Notes under the pieces: model-generated
The model's database searches: none
What the model saw: only the letters and a program-made list of their open reading frames with translations
What the model was told of the DNA's origin: nothing
In this document: piece by piece, positions 12,001 through 17,089 of the stretch
Position numbering within the stretch: position 1 is the stretch's first letter
Layout of the letters: each line of letters starts with the position of its first letter
Origin: JBECKS01 sp964557005
GTDB taxonomy: Bacteria > Pseudomonadota > Gammaproteobacteria > Pseudomonadales > JBECKS01
NCBI GenBank assembly: GCA_964557005.1
Contig: CAZKYI010000002.1
Span: 1 to 64,000 of the forward strand
Length of the DNA stretch: 64,000 nucleotides
Direction of reading: 5' to 3'
Position numbers and translations under genes: made by a program

Positions 12001-12667
12001 AAAAAATGAGCGCGATAGACTGCGCATCACTCACAATGTGATGCAAATTGATGAGCAACAAAAACTCTTCCGCACCGAATTGAATCAGTTCAACTTTTAG
12101 CAAGGGCGCACGGGTTAAATCAAACACACATTGCTGATTGTTGTGAACCAACGCCTTGCTTGCCTGTTCAAAAGATTCACCGACCTGTGAGCTGAAATGC
12201 CACCAGCTATTTAATTCATCAAACGCGTGAATGTGTTGCCTCGGCTCGCCTGCGCTTTCATCAAAATGAAAACTGCTGCGCAAACTTTCATGGCGCTTGA
12301 TTAAATGTTCAAAACTGTTTTTGAATTTTTCGACATCCAGCTTTCCGCTTAAACGAAAGGCTGCGGGAATGTTGTAGGCAGCACTTGCGCCTTCAATTTC
12401 ACTTAACAACCACAAGCGTTGTTGCGCAAAGGAAAGCGGTGCCTGTTGTGTGAAAATGACCGCCCGTTTTGGAATCAGGTTTTGTTCACTGCTGCGCGCC
12501 TGTTTCAGAAACGCGATGATTTCAGACTTTCGTGCAAGTACCTGCGCTTTCAGCTCAGCCCCGAAAACACCTTCGGGAGCGCTGAAACGTAGTTGCTCAT
12601 CTTCCAGCCACAGGCGAATGTCCTGCGCAGCCAGCGATGAAAGAAATGCAAGAATGTCTGCTGCCAT
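1..12667 (-). CDS. Non-ribosomal peptide synthetase, four modules visible (3' end outside window)
   Basis: The frame is open from the ATG at 12667 to the window edge (about 4222 codons). Residues 1-55 match the TubC N-terminal docking domain. Four C-A-T modules follow. Condensation motifs HHxxxD lie near residues 209, 1266, 2312 and 3386. Adenylation A3 (TSGSTG) and A5 (YGPTE) motifs are in every A domain, each closed by an NGK(I/V)DRK A10 motif. Carrier motifs are LGGQS (~1077), LGGHS (~2128) and IGGNS (~3196). The left edge cuts just after the fourth A domain. No epimerase or thioesterase is seen. Specificity codes read by hand against GrsA are DILQLGMIWK (glycine-like), DLKNFGSDVK (unassigned), DAFLLGVTFK (Ile/Val-like) and DASKIGEVGK (Asn-like tail). 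The docking domain suggests a partner protein upstream in the assembly line. No clear Shine-Dalgarno precedes the ATG. Family assignment is certain; the substrates are inference. Confidence 0.97.
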   Translation of the reverse strand, partial: MAADILAFLSSLAAQDIRLWLEDEQLRFSAPEGVFGAELKAQVLARKSEIIAFLKQARSSEQNLIPKRAVIFTQQAPLSFAQQRLWLLSEIEGASAAYNIPAAFRLSGKLDVEKFKNSFEHLIKRHESLRSSFHFDESAGEPRQHIHAFDELNSWWHFSSQVGESFEQASKALVHNNQQCVFDLTRAPLLKVELIQFGAEEFLLLINLHHIVSDAQSIALIFSELQSCYQALLESREPRLPETDLHYADYACWQRSYFDEARLNSELAYWKNALSNHEALQLPLDYERPVIFSGIGARFEWNLDESLTTRFLEFCEQEKTTPFMVLQTLYLVLLQKYCAQKDICLGTPIDARDNEQLSGMVGYFSNTLVLRHLVDAQKSFSDLLSQVSETSLDAFKHQALPFERLVDELVKARDLSTSPLFQSMFTYTQSEHEKQVFNFSKQVQAEALNAEHDTAKFDLSLSAHAHRQTLTLAFEYGSDLFKAESIAAMAASLTRLIEIALAAPHQAIATYTIISAQERHQLVVEWNESALAVPSLCTHELIEQRVALYPEQIALMFEGRAYTYQELWQQSERLAKNLIALGLQPHQGLAVCLERSERLVIALLACWRAGAYYIPVDPHYPQARIEYVLEHSEATLLLSESTLSASNPALGKAVLYETLDKPAEVVLPKVECHTGEFKTRAYTIYTSGSTGLPKGVVVSHAALVNFLFGMKHSLGFADETSEQQQRVLALTSLSFDIAGLELWLPLVCGARIILASREDAMDEQRLSTLIEQQGANVIQATPATWQMLLASEWRTTTFNRHIKALCGGEALPMSLVRKLLDRKLQLFNMYGPTETTIWSAVKEIHASDDKVFIGKPIANTQLYVLDEARNPVPAGSMGELYIAGAGLAEGYFRQQVLTQERFVANPFFTDDAHSSALMYQTGDLARWTKTGELECLGRVDSQIKLRGFRIELGEIEAVIKLQAGIADAAVVLKTVNQQPHICAYVCSLQQALDISALEQALAHKLPVYMLPTFITQLDALPLTPNGKVDRKALPEPASKQAVFVDASTNTQALLQTLWADTLKLERVSIHSNFFELGGQSLLATRMMSRLRQQLACDLPLRVLFESPTIEKLAHYIDTLVAQGNTDLNVEKPQRPALLPLSAAQMRVWFLQQLNPHSAAYHIPLLLNVEGELEAQRFQAALNHVFKRHESLRSRVHVVDEHACVRVDEQAHCALAQFDCTQAQKNELQAQVARFASKPFDLENDVLLRAALFEVAHNQQVLALVMHHIISDAWSMEILVQELLSAYQQPESASTPLDWQFADITLWQQAHHHTEVELAFWENYLHALPSLHLPLEKPRAVKNQNLGASVTAQLSKPVSSRLHRFVTEHGLSPFIILMGAFQVLLARYSSQKDFAVGMPVANRDLPQAQQQIGFFANTLALRSELEERINFLDLLKKLNSRLPQLLAHQSLPFETLVDSLMPARDMSMSPLFQCMLVYNEHNSLQQLKLPDLKISSFAFERSTAKFDLTLEIYQHAQADVSGFECVLEYNRELFSSLRAQQYLKHFEALLNQLLQAPTQDVFSVNFLSEHEWQQQLSLTHQHKKHTVFNRGNLCIHSLFEEQVRNSASATALISATGSITYAQLNAKANQFAHFLSAQGFKPRDVLGLCLPYSEELFVALLGVLKAGGIYLPMDTQYPRERLQYFIEQSGCRYVFGTYSSIGELKAEHTFFTQAVNEQLAAFPTSKPKVTVEPDQTLYVIFTSGSTGLPNLTATTHAKEVNLLNWYHSMGMSEQDRVLLVSALGFDLTQKNLFAPLLRGAALVLPQQQHYDSESLLELIRTHQVSWINCAPSAFYPLVEDSIGSDSLASLEKVFLGGESIAYERLRNWHQHSECDLINSYGPTECTDVSHFHVVNRHAPTHQIPLGKLIPNVQHFVLDAYLNPVPQGVMGELYIGGISVGTGYLNNPELTQKRFIPNPFNPQETLYKTGDWVRFNEAGELMYIGRSDYQVKVRGVRIELAEIEHALLSIAVVEACSVIVRSGVQDGLGSEDYLCAYIQGADDSERHSIKHTLLKHLPAYMVPNHFVFLEVLPLTPNGKIDRKALPIPELAQEVYQPPETEMEKQVASMWQDLLALETLPGRTDNFFELGGHSLLATRLISRIRKQFDKTLPLSVVFECEHLAALAAQIEEHSSEQGGSALPELPLVDIGAGVPLSISQARLWFLEKLNGASSAYHMPAVFDLHGELDVARLENAIRCLIQRHILLQAHLREHNNEALWQVDRQVNFSLTLQPFDQQALSALLFTPFDFEHEHLFRIALYQIADKKFTLALVFHHLIADAWSMDILLRELMLAYQNPEQLPVQALNFFQFAHWQKQHYQSEQQGEALDFWKAQLGEVAALDIPADYVRPVKMNHHAGRLPVTLSQALSQKIKRWAKQHKTSEFLVLFSAYQVWLARLAAQDGFAVGIPALNRTYAGFDAEHMESLFGFFINSLAMPVHLPKDIAFEQVVKNNQRLLAKAQDYQYLPFEAVVDALKVARERDRTPVFQTMFVLQESALTQTKAQSLQLGDAVRIEKSHVLNAQQATTQHAKFDVLMELLASDAGFVGSLEFKTELFSRQSMERNLHYFEHLLGELVDDSQQKRQQSVWQALLQDAQQTFADLQRFNDTGTDYPRQSTLIDVFEQCVREQPTQLAIVDGEQQFSYQALNQRAAYWAHELLALDVHAGDTVALYFERSADYITALLACLKLGVIYVPVNPEYPSERRCYMVQNSNAKVIFQQGHVNVAQEDVSKLSSIKLLTMTAFMPETVSPLPERITNAEACALILYTSGSTGKPKGVRLNHRGVIRLVKNTNYYFISPQGRVALINNICFDASNFEIWSGLLNGASAYVFNQNTVLSPALFRQAIRANKIGMVLLTTGLFNNLATEDAAIFDGVQTVLTGGDVLDVELSRKVVKASHLDNLVNVYGPTENSTFTTTWNFIEDPLQDERHKGHIGRSVANTQTFIVDEALRPQAVGIPGEILAAGDGLALGYQNAAEQTAAAFVDFAFADTQLRKAYRTGDLGRFLADGNVEFLGRRDKQVKVRGYRVEPEEVASLLNTLPEIEQVVVVAKTRVLAHLKTVHLVAYYVPADNEKQLGTVVLKNKAAALMPDYMLPGVFVQLAHMPLTPNGKVDRDALPEVDWQQAGQAGYRAPHTPVQKQFAGIWQTLLGKAQVGLDDHYFEIGGNSLLATRILAQCSDACGKNIPLSVLFENPVFEQFCFAVEADNLSVQTHISAYPRVAPLPVSHEQKRLWFLQRLLPDSRAYHVPFAFNIKGELNVERLNNALKALIERHESLRSRFVANHQQEGVEVVLGTADDFQLSYQECTPKQLTEKIHQFLEQGFNLEQDLLMRVALIKQAKARYSLVFVFHHIVTDGWSMNLLLSELFSLYQGKPLSPPDLHYLDYAYWQHSADYLQRSQHSLAFWRKELQAVAVLELPKQTRGALSANSSGQLHRFLLEEQLLDQLKALAEKEGVTLFVLLMSAFQLLLARISGQQDFAVGIPVANREHPQFMQVPGLFANTVAIRSKVSQQKNIQTLVKAVHGAVTQALLNQSTPFEQVVEALNLPRQVANSPIFQVMLVYNQLEQQTEQFNEPLDFSLSQIQLQQREAKFDLSLELNELEAGISAAFEYRGDYFEQTQIASFANVYVHGLTQMLEHYQRDFSQLPLCDAAELEKIAPFTSGEQRALAFISPAASIHASALKHPQAIAVRDASGYLTYTEFEAEANQLAQHFQALGLKKGERIALSLENNRYLALAVYAALKLGATYVPLDTTFPQKRIEKILTNSACRLVFCNANQPLPEGSQAVFLEEKAWQSESRHFEHKAVKAEDIAYIIYTSGSTGEPKGVCISYGSLMNYLVWAKNYYELDKMDIAVAMLPLAFDASVSCLYLPLLAGKTLALVAKQENFIESYVRNPAYSTFTFLLKLTPAHLNAYAGDLHAAHRDNRRHRFILGGDQLRFSDLELWLTHFEASIFTNEYGPTEATVGCIVEDFSLAGKRQFQAFHAQASLPIGKPILNTGILLLDKHQQQVPFGCVGELCIAGAGLASEYLGDAQKTANSFIEFNGLRIYRSGDLAKYLPDGTLLCLGREDNQIKLHGVRIETGEIEQQLLSLPEVREVCVLLDKAQQKLLAYVECEERHLAKIKQHMEISFAPFMRPAMYIFLDKMPLNENGKIDRKSLPQVEFEQKHYQAPETATEITLAQIWS

Positions 12668-12686
12668 ATCGGGACGAATTAAAAAC

Positions 12687-12710
12687 AAAAGCCCACATGG
12701 GTGGGCTTTT
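12687..12710 (-). terminator. Intrinsic terminator between the beta-helix gene and the NRPS gene
   Basis: A 10-bp perfect stem (AAAAGCCCAC / GTGGGCTTTT) with a 4-base loop is followed on the minus strand by a T-rich run. It lies 22 bp after the stop of the upstream gene and only 20 bp before the NRPS start codon, so it could act as an attenuator for the NRPS. Confidence 0.8.
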
Positions 12711-12731
12711 GGCACGATTGAAATTTAAAAA

Positions 12732-14348
12732 TTACTGGGTCACTTTGCTTTTACTTCTTCTCAAACCCACCAACGCAAGCAAGGCAAACAATCCAGCGCC
12801 CAAACTTCCGCCGCCACCTTTCTTTTTCTTCTTTATTTCTTCTTTAATTTCTTCTTCTGTTTCTTCTTTTATTTCTTTCGCTTGTTCGCACGATTCATAT
12901 TCGGTAGCGCCCATATCGGGTTTGCCATCAGCCAGACGATTTCCACCGAGCTGATCTTCACCCAAATCCAGTGCTTCGGTGATGTCTTTATCGGCACTGT
13001 CACGTGCAAAGCTGTCTTCCTCAAGGCAAAGCGTGGGCACCGCATCTTCCAATACAAACAGCCCTGTTTTAAGCCCTGCATTTTCACTAATAATGTTGCC
13101 GTCTTCGCCAGTGAAACTTCCTGCACGGAATTCACCAATCAGATTGGATTTTGCGGTGAGTGCTATCCCTTCCCCACCGTATATATCAAAATCATTGCTT
13201 TCTTTAAGCCACCCGCCATATTTGTAGTCGTAAGCCCAAGCCTTATTCCCGGTAATGATGTTGTTACTGATATGCGCAGTGGCGGTATAATCTGCTCTAA
13301 GATTAATTGCGCTATATCCGTTGTATTCTCCCTGGACACCACTGGTATTATTGGTAACAGTGCTGTGGGAGATGGTGGCATTTAATCCATAGTCACCAAA
13401 TGCAGACACGCTTGAACCACCAGAAGATGTTGAATTATTGGTAATCACACTGTTTACCAATTCGAGTGCAACAGAACTATCGTTTCCCCATGTAGTTACA
13501 TTAACTGTATCATTCCACGCGTGATTATCAGCAATGGTGGTGTTACGAATGTTTAAGGAAGCATCGGCGTAAATCCCTTCAACTTTCACACCACGCCCAT
13601 ACGAATAAGGTGCATATTCCACACCATTGTTGGTGATAAACGAATTTTCAATGGAAAGCGAAATGTTTTCAAAAGCGTCTGACCATACATTAATTAGTCT
13701 AAAGTTTTTGGTGAGCAAGGTGTTGGAGATTTGTACCTCACTCGCTTCTCCCTCAATGACTGTGGTTCTTGAATCATAGTCTCCCGTGCCTTCGATCACG
13801 GTATTTTTCAGCGTGACCTCTGACTTTTCTACATAAATAATATAAGTTTGCCTTTCTTCACCAGCCTGGCTTTTATCCTGAATTCTCACATTGTCGAAGC
13901 TGACAGAACTCCTGTAAGCATAAATAAAAGCCCTGTCTGTTTCTTCTTCCTGGTTGTCTACGGCAATATCAAGATGCTTAAGCTCCAGGTCGATTCTGTT
14001 TGTACCAATAACTTCCCAGTTATTCAGAACTACCGCATCGATAGTCATATCTGGTGCGCCCGAGCCATCAATGGTTAGATTGCCAGAACCCTCACTGAAA
14101 TAAATGGAGGAATCCACCAATGGTACGGTTAAGCCACTTAAACTTGCATCAAACAAGATGATGTCGTCTTCCGAATTGTCTCTTGCATCTTGCAGGGCTT
14201 TTAAAAGTGATCCGTCGCCTTCTTCTTCCGTGTTAGTGACTATGTATTCTGCGGCCTGAACCTGCGTCATCGTGAGCGCTGTAGCCATCGCAAGTGCTAA
14301 AGGGCTTAATTGAATCAGTTTGTTTACGGGCTTGTTGAATGTTGACAT
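12732..14348 (-). CDS. Secreted beta-helix protein with GlyGly-CTERM sorting tail
   Basis: This is a predicted cell-surface protein of 538 residues. An N-terminal signal peptide (about 33 residues, ending near QVQA-A) is followed by a 'VTNTEEEGDGSLLKAL' segment typical of choice-of-anchor / Pmp-like beta-helix proteins. Repeated N-rich strands (IxNTxI, ITNNxT) resemble a right-handed parallel beta-helix. After about residue 480 comes a Glu/Lys-rich stalk, then GGGGSLG, a hydrophobic stretch and RR, the tripartite GlyGly-CTERM signal recognised by rhombosortase in T2SS-bearing bacteria. I chose the ATG at 14348, which has GGAG 8 nt upstream, over the in-frame TTG at 14360. Its substrate or adhesion role is unknown. 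Confidence 0.8.
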   Translation of the reverse strand: MSTFNKPVNKLIQLSPLALAMATALTMTQVQAAEYIVTNTEEEGDGSLLKALQDARDNSEDDIILFDASLSGLTVPLVDSSIYFSEGSGNLTIDGSGAPDMTIDAVVLNNWEVIGTNRIDLELKHLDIAVDNQEEETDRAFIYAYRSSVSFDNVRIQDKSQAGEERQTYIIYVEKSEVTLKNTVIEGTGDYDSRTTVIEGEASEVQISNTLLTKNFRLINVWSDAFENISLSIENSFITNNGVEYAPYSYGRGVKVEGIYADASLNIRNTTIADNHAWNDTVNVTTWGNDSSVALELVNSVITNNSTSSGGSSVSAFGDYGLNATISHSTVTNNTSGVQGEYNGYSAINLRADYTATAHISNNIITGNKAWAYDYKYGGWLKESNDFDIYGGEGIALTAKSNLIGEFRAGSFTGEDGNIISENAGLKTGLFVLEDAVPTLCLEEDSFARDSADKDITEALDLGEDQLGGNRLADGKPDMGATEYESCEQAKEIKEETEEEIKEEIKKKKKGGGGSLGAGLFALLALVGLRRSKSKVTQ

Positions 14349-14511
14349 GTTGTGCTCCAAGAAAATGTTGTTTTTAAAATATCCTGTATCGCCGAGCCAA
14401 AAGAAATCACAAGTAAAAAACGGGCTGGAGCGCAGATACTAGCGTGCGCTAGACCCCTTTTGCAATCTATGCCACCATCGTGCGCCTGATGTTTTAACGC
14501 ATACCTGAAGC

Positions 14512-15672
14512 ATGACCCACCAAGGCGCACAAACTGAACCGAAAGCCGCTGAACAGGTTGATTTTGGTTCGGTTTATACACAACACGTTCCCGAGATTCT
14601 CAAGCAGCTTGGTATTTCGTTGCTGATTAGCACCTATCAGGCAGGCAAACTGATTATTGCCCGCCCCGATCCCAAAGGCGGCCTGAATACCCATTTCGTC
14701 AGCCTGCCAAAACCGATGGGCATGGCCACCAGCGGCAACCGTTTTGCCATCGGCACCAAACACGAAATTATCGAATACAAGAATGTCTCGGGTGCTGCAC
14801 GGAAGGTCGAACCCGTCAACACCCATGATGCCTGCTACGTGCCGTGGCTGCGGCACACCACTGGCGATGTTGATATTCACGAAATGGCCTACGGCAAAGA
14901 TGACAAGCTGTGGTTCATCAACACCAAATTTTCCTGCCTGTGCACGCGCCACAGTGATTTCAGCTTTCAACCTGAATGGCGACCGTGGTTTGTTAGCGGT
15001 TACTCACCCGAAGACCGCTGTCATTTGAATGGTCTGGCCATGCAAAACGGCAGCCCCAAATATGTTTCTTCATTGGGTGTGGGCGACACCCATCAGGCAT
15101 GGCGCGCAAACAAAGCCTTCGGCGGCACGCTGATGGATATTGAGAAAAACGAATTCGTGGTTGAGGGGCTTTCGATGCCACATTCCCCGCGTATTTATCG
15201 CGACAAATTATGGCTGCTGGAATCAGGGCGCGGCTCGCTTGCCTGTGTTGACCTTAAAAGCGGCAAACTCGAAACCGTGTGTGAGCTGGACGGCTTTACG
15301 CGCGGCATTGATTTTGTGGGCGATCTGGCTTTTATCGGGCTGTCTCAAATTCGTGAATCGAATACCTTTGGCGGCTTGCCACTCACCGAGCGGCTTACCG
15401 AGCGCATTTGCGGTGTGTGGATTGTCAACATTACCAACGGCAATGTGATTGGCTTTCTGAGATTCAAAGGCTCAGTACAGGAAATCTTTTCGGTGCAGGC
15501 AGTGAGAGGCGCACTTTTCCCTGCCGTGCTCGACCCCGAAGATGCGCTGGTTGAATCCACCTATGTGTTAAGTGATGAAGCACTGAAACAGGTGGATTTT
15601 GCTTCCATTAAAAAAGCGCAGGAAAAAGCACAAAAAGAACGCGAACAAGCACCTGGCTATACACACTCCTGA
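14512..15672 (+). CDS. TIGR03032 family protein (beta-propeller-like, function unknown)
   Basis: The 386-residue product has the features I associate with the TIGR03032/DUF4915 family: 'LISTYQAGKL' near residue 40, 'HDACYVPWLRHTTGDVDIHE' near 105-125, and 'WRPWFVSGYSPEDRCHLNG' near 160. There is no signal peptide. The C-terminus is a Lys/Glu/Gln-rich helix. The biochemical role of the family is unknown; its repeats suggest a propeller fold. It ends 12 nt before the next gene and is probably cotranscribed with it. It diverges from the GlyGly-CTERM gene across a 163-bp gap. Confidence 0.7.
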   Translation: MTHQGAQTEPKAAEQVDFGSVYTQHVPEILKQLGISLLISTYQAGKLIIARPDPKGGLNTHFVSLPKPMGMATSGNRFAIGTKHEIIEYKNVSGAARKVEPVNTHDACYVPWLRHTTGDVDIHEMAYGKDDKLWFINTKFSCLCTRHSDFSFQPEWRPWFVSGYSPEDRCHLNGLAMQNGSPKYVSSLGVGDTHQAWRANKAFGGTLMDIEKNEFVVEGLSMPHSPRIYRDKLWLLESGRGSLACVDLKSGKLETVCELDGFTRGIDFVGDLAFIGLSQIRESNTFGGLPLTERLTERICGVWIVNITNGNVIGFLRFKGSVQEIFSVQAVRGALFPAVLDPEDALVESTYVLSDEALKQVDFASIKKAQEKAQKEREQAPGYTHS

Positions 15673-15684
15673 TAGAGCTGCACT

Positions 15685-16308
15685 GTGGATAAAGACATCA
15701 AAAAAGACATTCTGTTTGCAATTCCCGCCTACAGCAAAATCATGCCGCGCTTTTTTGAAAAACGCGGCGCGATCTTAAGTCGCCTGAGCCAACTGATTGA
15801 AGAAGATCGCCCCGAAGACAGTTCGCTTTATAAAAGCTGCATGCAACTGCATCTTGACGATGATGAATCCATACAGTGGCTGATGCGACGGCTCGCCAAC
15901 ATCAGCGCTGGCTGCATTAACGAACACAACGCTGATTTTCTGGTGAATCACGAAGTGCATTTGCTGTCTTCGTGGGTAAACATCATGCCAGCGGGCGTGT
16001 GGTCGAGACCGGAAGCCTGTAATCAATTCGACTGGTCGGGTATTTTTTTTGCGCACAGTGAAGAAAAAAAACAGCCTGATGAAGGCGTGATTTTTCTTAA
16101 TCCTTTTCCGCATAAACAGAAATGGGCGAAAAGAACTGAAATCTCTTTCAAGGCGCAGGAAGGCAAGGTGATTATTTTTCCTTCCCACCTGACCTACATG
16201 TTAGTGCCTCACCGCGACACAAGCACGCGCCTGAGTATTTCGTTCCACATTAAATTACTGCCCTGTTCACCTGTGCCTTCGATACTGGGAACGCCCGGCA
16301 GCATTTAA
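15685..16308 (+). CDS. 2OG-Fe(II) oxygenase-like protein with degenerate metal site
   Basis: The 207-residue product resembles the TIGR02466/PF13759 putative 2OG-Fe(II) oxygenases: 'SSWVNIMPAGVWSRPEAC' (about 95-112), 'WSGIFF', a glycine before 'VIIFPSHLTYMLVPH' (about 167-181), and 'STRLSISFH' at the 2-oxoglutarate-binding end. The usual H-x-H/D pair after the 'SWxN..xG' strand is replaced by Arg-Pro-Glu-Ala-Cys. The distal His that normally follows 'FPSWL' is Tyr/Met here. It may therefore have lost catalysis or bind metal differently. The start is a GTG 12 nt after the upstream stop; no better start with the whole domain is visible. Confidence 0.6.
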   Translation: MDKDIKKDILFAIPAYSKIMPRFFEKRGAILSRLSQLIEEDRPEDSSLYKSCMQLHLDDDESIQWLMRRLANISAGCINEHNADFLVNHEVHLLSSWVNIMPAGVWSRPEACNQFDWSGIFFAHSEEKKQPDEGVIFLNPFPHKQKWAKRTEISFKAQEGKVIIFPSHLTYMLVPHRDTSTRLSISFHIKLLPCSPVPSILGTPGSI

Positions 16309-16423
16309 CACCCCCTTTTACCTGCCTTTAAAAGCGCCCATAATGGCTATCAACATTCAAGGGTATTTACTTTAGAATGTTGCACTTCATGGTACAGAAT
16401 CGGACAGACGCTCAGGAATTGAC

Positions 16424-17059
16424 ATGAAAGACGTTGATTTAAAAGTACAAACAAAAGAAAGCATTCAACGCTTTGTTTATGGCATTACCTTTTTCAAGGA
16501 AGTCATCGACTCGGAACCCGAACAGTTTGAGCGCCTGATGCACAGCTCGCGCATTCTTGAAGCCGATCCAGGTGAGTTTATTATTCACAAGGGCGACAAA
16601 GACCCTTATCTCTATTTTCTGCTCAAAGGCCGTTTGGTGGTGCTGCCGCATGATCAGGCAGATATGGCGCAGGCACTTAATGAAATCAATCCAGGTGAAT
16701 TATTTGGTGCGATGGCGATGGTGACGGGGCAGGAGCGAAGCGCGACCATCAAGGTGCACGAAAGCAGCAAATCCAATCTTTTGTTCGCGGTAAACTTCAA
16801 TCATTTCAAAGACATCAATGACTTCAAGGAGTTTTCGCTCGGCACCAAAATCAGTTTCTACCGTTTGGTGGTACACAACATTCGCTGGACGCTTGAAACC
16901 AACAAAATGAAGGAACCCACCCATCCGCTGGTGGCAAAAATGCGTCAGTTAACGCTGTTTCGCGGCGCGCGCGGCACCCACGACGAACTGAAATCCCTGC
17001 ATCAACAAGCCAATGAACTGGCTGCCATACTCAGCGAGTGGAACACTTCAAATCGCTAG
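16424..17059 (+). CDS. Cyclic-nucleotide-binding-domain protein without DNA-binding domain
   Basis: The 211-residue product has a Crp-type sensor fold: 'GEFIIHKGD' (about 49-57), 'FLLKGRL', then the phosphate-binding-cassette-like 'PGELFGAMAMVTGQERSATI' with the Arg-Ser pair (about 88-107). No helix-turn-helix follows. The C-terminus is helical and may be for dimerisation or partner binding. It lies just upstream of the BaeSR-like kinase gene (30 nt gap), so it may feed a nucleotide or redox signal into that system. Which ligand it binds cannot be told from sequence. Confidence 0.75.
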   Translation: MKDVDLKVQTKESIQRFVYGITFFKEVIDSEPEQFERLMHSSRILEADPGEFIIHKGDKDPYLYFLLKGRLVVLPHDQADMAQALNEINPGELFGAMAMVTGQERSATIKVHESSKSNLLFAVNFNHFKDINDFKEFSLGTKISFYRLVVHNIRWTLETNKMKEPTHPLVAKMRQLTLFRGARGTHDELKSLHQQANELAAILSEWNTSNR

Positions 17060-17065
17060 GCGTGT

Positions 17066-17089
17066 TCCCGCTTTTTCGGGAGCTTCGCC
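17066..17089 (+). promoter_or_regulatory. Shine-Dalgarno partly inside a hairpin before the kinase gene
   Basis: TCCCG (17066-17070) pairs with CGGGA (17077-17081) across a CTTTTT loop. The Shine-Dalgarno GGGAG (17078-17082) lies mostly in the 3' arm, 7 nt before the proposed ATT start at 17090. Folding would hide the ribosome-binding site, which together with the rare start would hold kinase translation low. Confidence 0.55.

Noticed and set aside
14439..14452. CTAGCGTGCGCTAG palindrome between the divergent GlyGly-CTERM and TIGR03032 genes
   Set aside because: It is short, with no T run and no second copy; not enough to call an operator or terminator.
13848..14970. Long ORFs on the opposite strand of the beta-helix and TIGR03032 genes (for example 14494-14970 minus, 158 codons)
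   Set aside because: They are antisense shadows of well-supported genes and show no protein family features.
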